Of a stretch of 64,000 nt of DNA, positions 63,391 through 64,000 are shown piece by piece. The stretch comes from Burkholderia ambifaria. GTDB lineage: Bacteria > Pseudomonadota > Gammaproteobacteria > Burkholderiales > Burkholderiaceae. Numbering within the stretch: the first letter of the stretch is position 1; every line of letters begins with the position of its first letter. A program made the translations under genes and the position numbers. The DNA lies in NCBI RefSeq assembly GCF_001443045.1, contig NZ_LKPJ01000023.1:1-64000 (forward strand). Direction: 5' to 3'. The notes under the pieces were generated by a model. The model was not told where the DNA came from, made no database searches, and saw only the letters and a list, made by a program, of their open reading frames with translations.

Positions 63391-64000
63391 GCGGCCCCCG
63401 ATCGGCGGGCGCGGCCAGCGGCTGCAGCAGCACGAGCACCGCGCCCGCGCCGCCGTCGTGGCTGCGCGCCTCGCAGAATGCGATCACTTCTTCCTTCTGC
63501 ACGAGCCACGCGCGCACCTTGCCTTTCAGCACGGGCTCCTTGCCGATCGAGCCGAGCCCCTTGCCGTGGATCACGCGCAGGCAGCGCAGCCCCTTCTTGC
63601 CGGCCTCGCGGATGAACTCCGCGAGCGCGTCGCGCGCCTCGTCGCGCCGCATCCCGTGCAGGTCGAGCTGCGCCTGCACGATCCACGCGCCGCTGCGCAG
63701 CTTGCGCACGACGTCGCGGCTGATGCCGGGGCGGTGGTAGTACAGCGATTCGTCGCTGTCGAGCAGCGTCTCGGGATCGAATTCGTCCGACAGCGTCGCA
63801 TTCAGCACGTCTTCCTCGTCGCGCTGCGTCTGCTTCGGCACCGGGTCGGGCGGCATGCGGCCCGACTTCGCGCGCGGCGGCGCGTTCAGCGGCTGGATCG
63901 CGCCGATTTCGTTGCGGAACAGATTCGCGTCGGCCTCCGCCTGGCGGGCGGCCTTCACGGTTTCGACGCGGGTGCGCTCGCGGCGGTCGGCTTCGCCTTG
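63377..64000 (-). CDS. Smr/MutS2-like domain protein, N-terminus beyond the window
   Basis: At least 208 codons; the frame is open to the window edge, so the start lies outside. The C-terminal Smr domain is clear: AQLDLHGMRRDEARDALAEF, the RVIHGKGLGS motif and CEARSHDGGAGAVLVLL. Free-standing Smr proteins nick or bind DNA or RNA; the role is not known here. A GTG at 63958 could be an internal start. Confidence 0.88.
   Translation of the reverse strand, partial: QGEADRRERTRVETVKAARQAEADANLFRNEIGAIQPLNAPPRAKSGRMPPDPVPKQTQRDEEDVLNATLSDEFDPETLLDSDESLYYHRPGISRDVVRKLRSGAWIVQAQLDLHGMRRDEARDALAEFIREAGKKGLRCLRVIHGKGLGSIGKEPVLKGKVRAWLVQKEEVIAFCEARSHDGGAGAVLVLLQPLAAPADRGPRAAS

Overview
The window is high-GC chromosomal DNA of a Burkholderia-type betaproteobacterium, most likely of the B. 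cepacia complex. The evidence is the waaC-kdoO-waaA lipopolysaccharide cluster with a Kdo hydroxylase, a urtABCDE/ureDABCEFG nitrogen block, a glucokinase-RpiR fusion, and the order hemL-ribD-ribE-ribBX-ribH-nusB. No replication or plasmid genes are seen.

Layout. Positions 1-649 hold the 3' end of a phosphomannomutase/phosphoglucomutase gene; its first 332 bases form an inverted repeat that looks like a fold-back artefact. 825-4144 (+) is waaC, kdoO, waaA (inner-core LPS). 4200-6470 (-) is a lower-GC type VI secretion (T6SS) island: hcp, a DUF2778/Tlde1-like L,D-transpeptidase effector, then a tandem array of small two-helix membrane proteins, the likely immunity genes: three intact, one stopped by a nonsense codon, one a short remnant. 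6618-19218 (-) is urea import (urtABCDE) and urease (ureD, ureABC, ureEFG), interrupted between ureB and ureC by an oppositely oriented TnpB element. Near-consensus sigma-54 promoters precede urtA and ureA. 19561-30000 holds housekeeping genes (rhodanese, Pcm-like, hemN, uppP, trmB, tRNA-Gly(CCC), cupin, GlxA-type regulator, GABA-type permease). 30370-32333 is a scarred stretch with three truncated gene tails around a split chromate transporter. 32413-42177 (mixed strands) carries sirtuin, sedolisin, crcB-DUF190, yggT, DUF2520, lysE, ubiD, a candidate small RNA and a lytic transglycosylase. 42297-49668 (-) is aminotransferase, nusB, riboflavin genes and hemL. 51811-53375 (-) is a second T6SS island: a wrecked tae4 amidase effector, a 143-aa protein of unknown function, a DUF1493 protein, and an intact Tai4-type immunity gene. 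53706-57848 (-) is zwf-pgl-glk/rpiR. It diverges from the sugar ABC transporter at 58277-62678 (+), and a perfect 17-bp palindrome lies in the shared control region. The window ends in a TRIC channel and a partial Smr-domain gene.

How the parts work together. The ure/urt block imports and hydrolyses urea and is probably under nitrogen (NtrC/sigma-54) control. The transporter, glucokinase, Zwf and Pgl form the entry to the Entner-Doudoroff route, probably controlled by the RpiR (HexR-like) half of the fusion. The two T6SS islands have no secretion apparatus beside them and look like mobile effector/immunity cargo, with one effector degraded while its immunity gene survives. The most distinctive signals are the amplified and decaying immunity array, the disabled tae4 carrying an unexplained gene pair, and a TnpB lacking the usual RuvC-II glutamate inside the urease operon.
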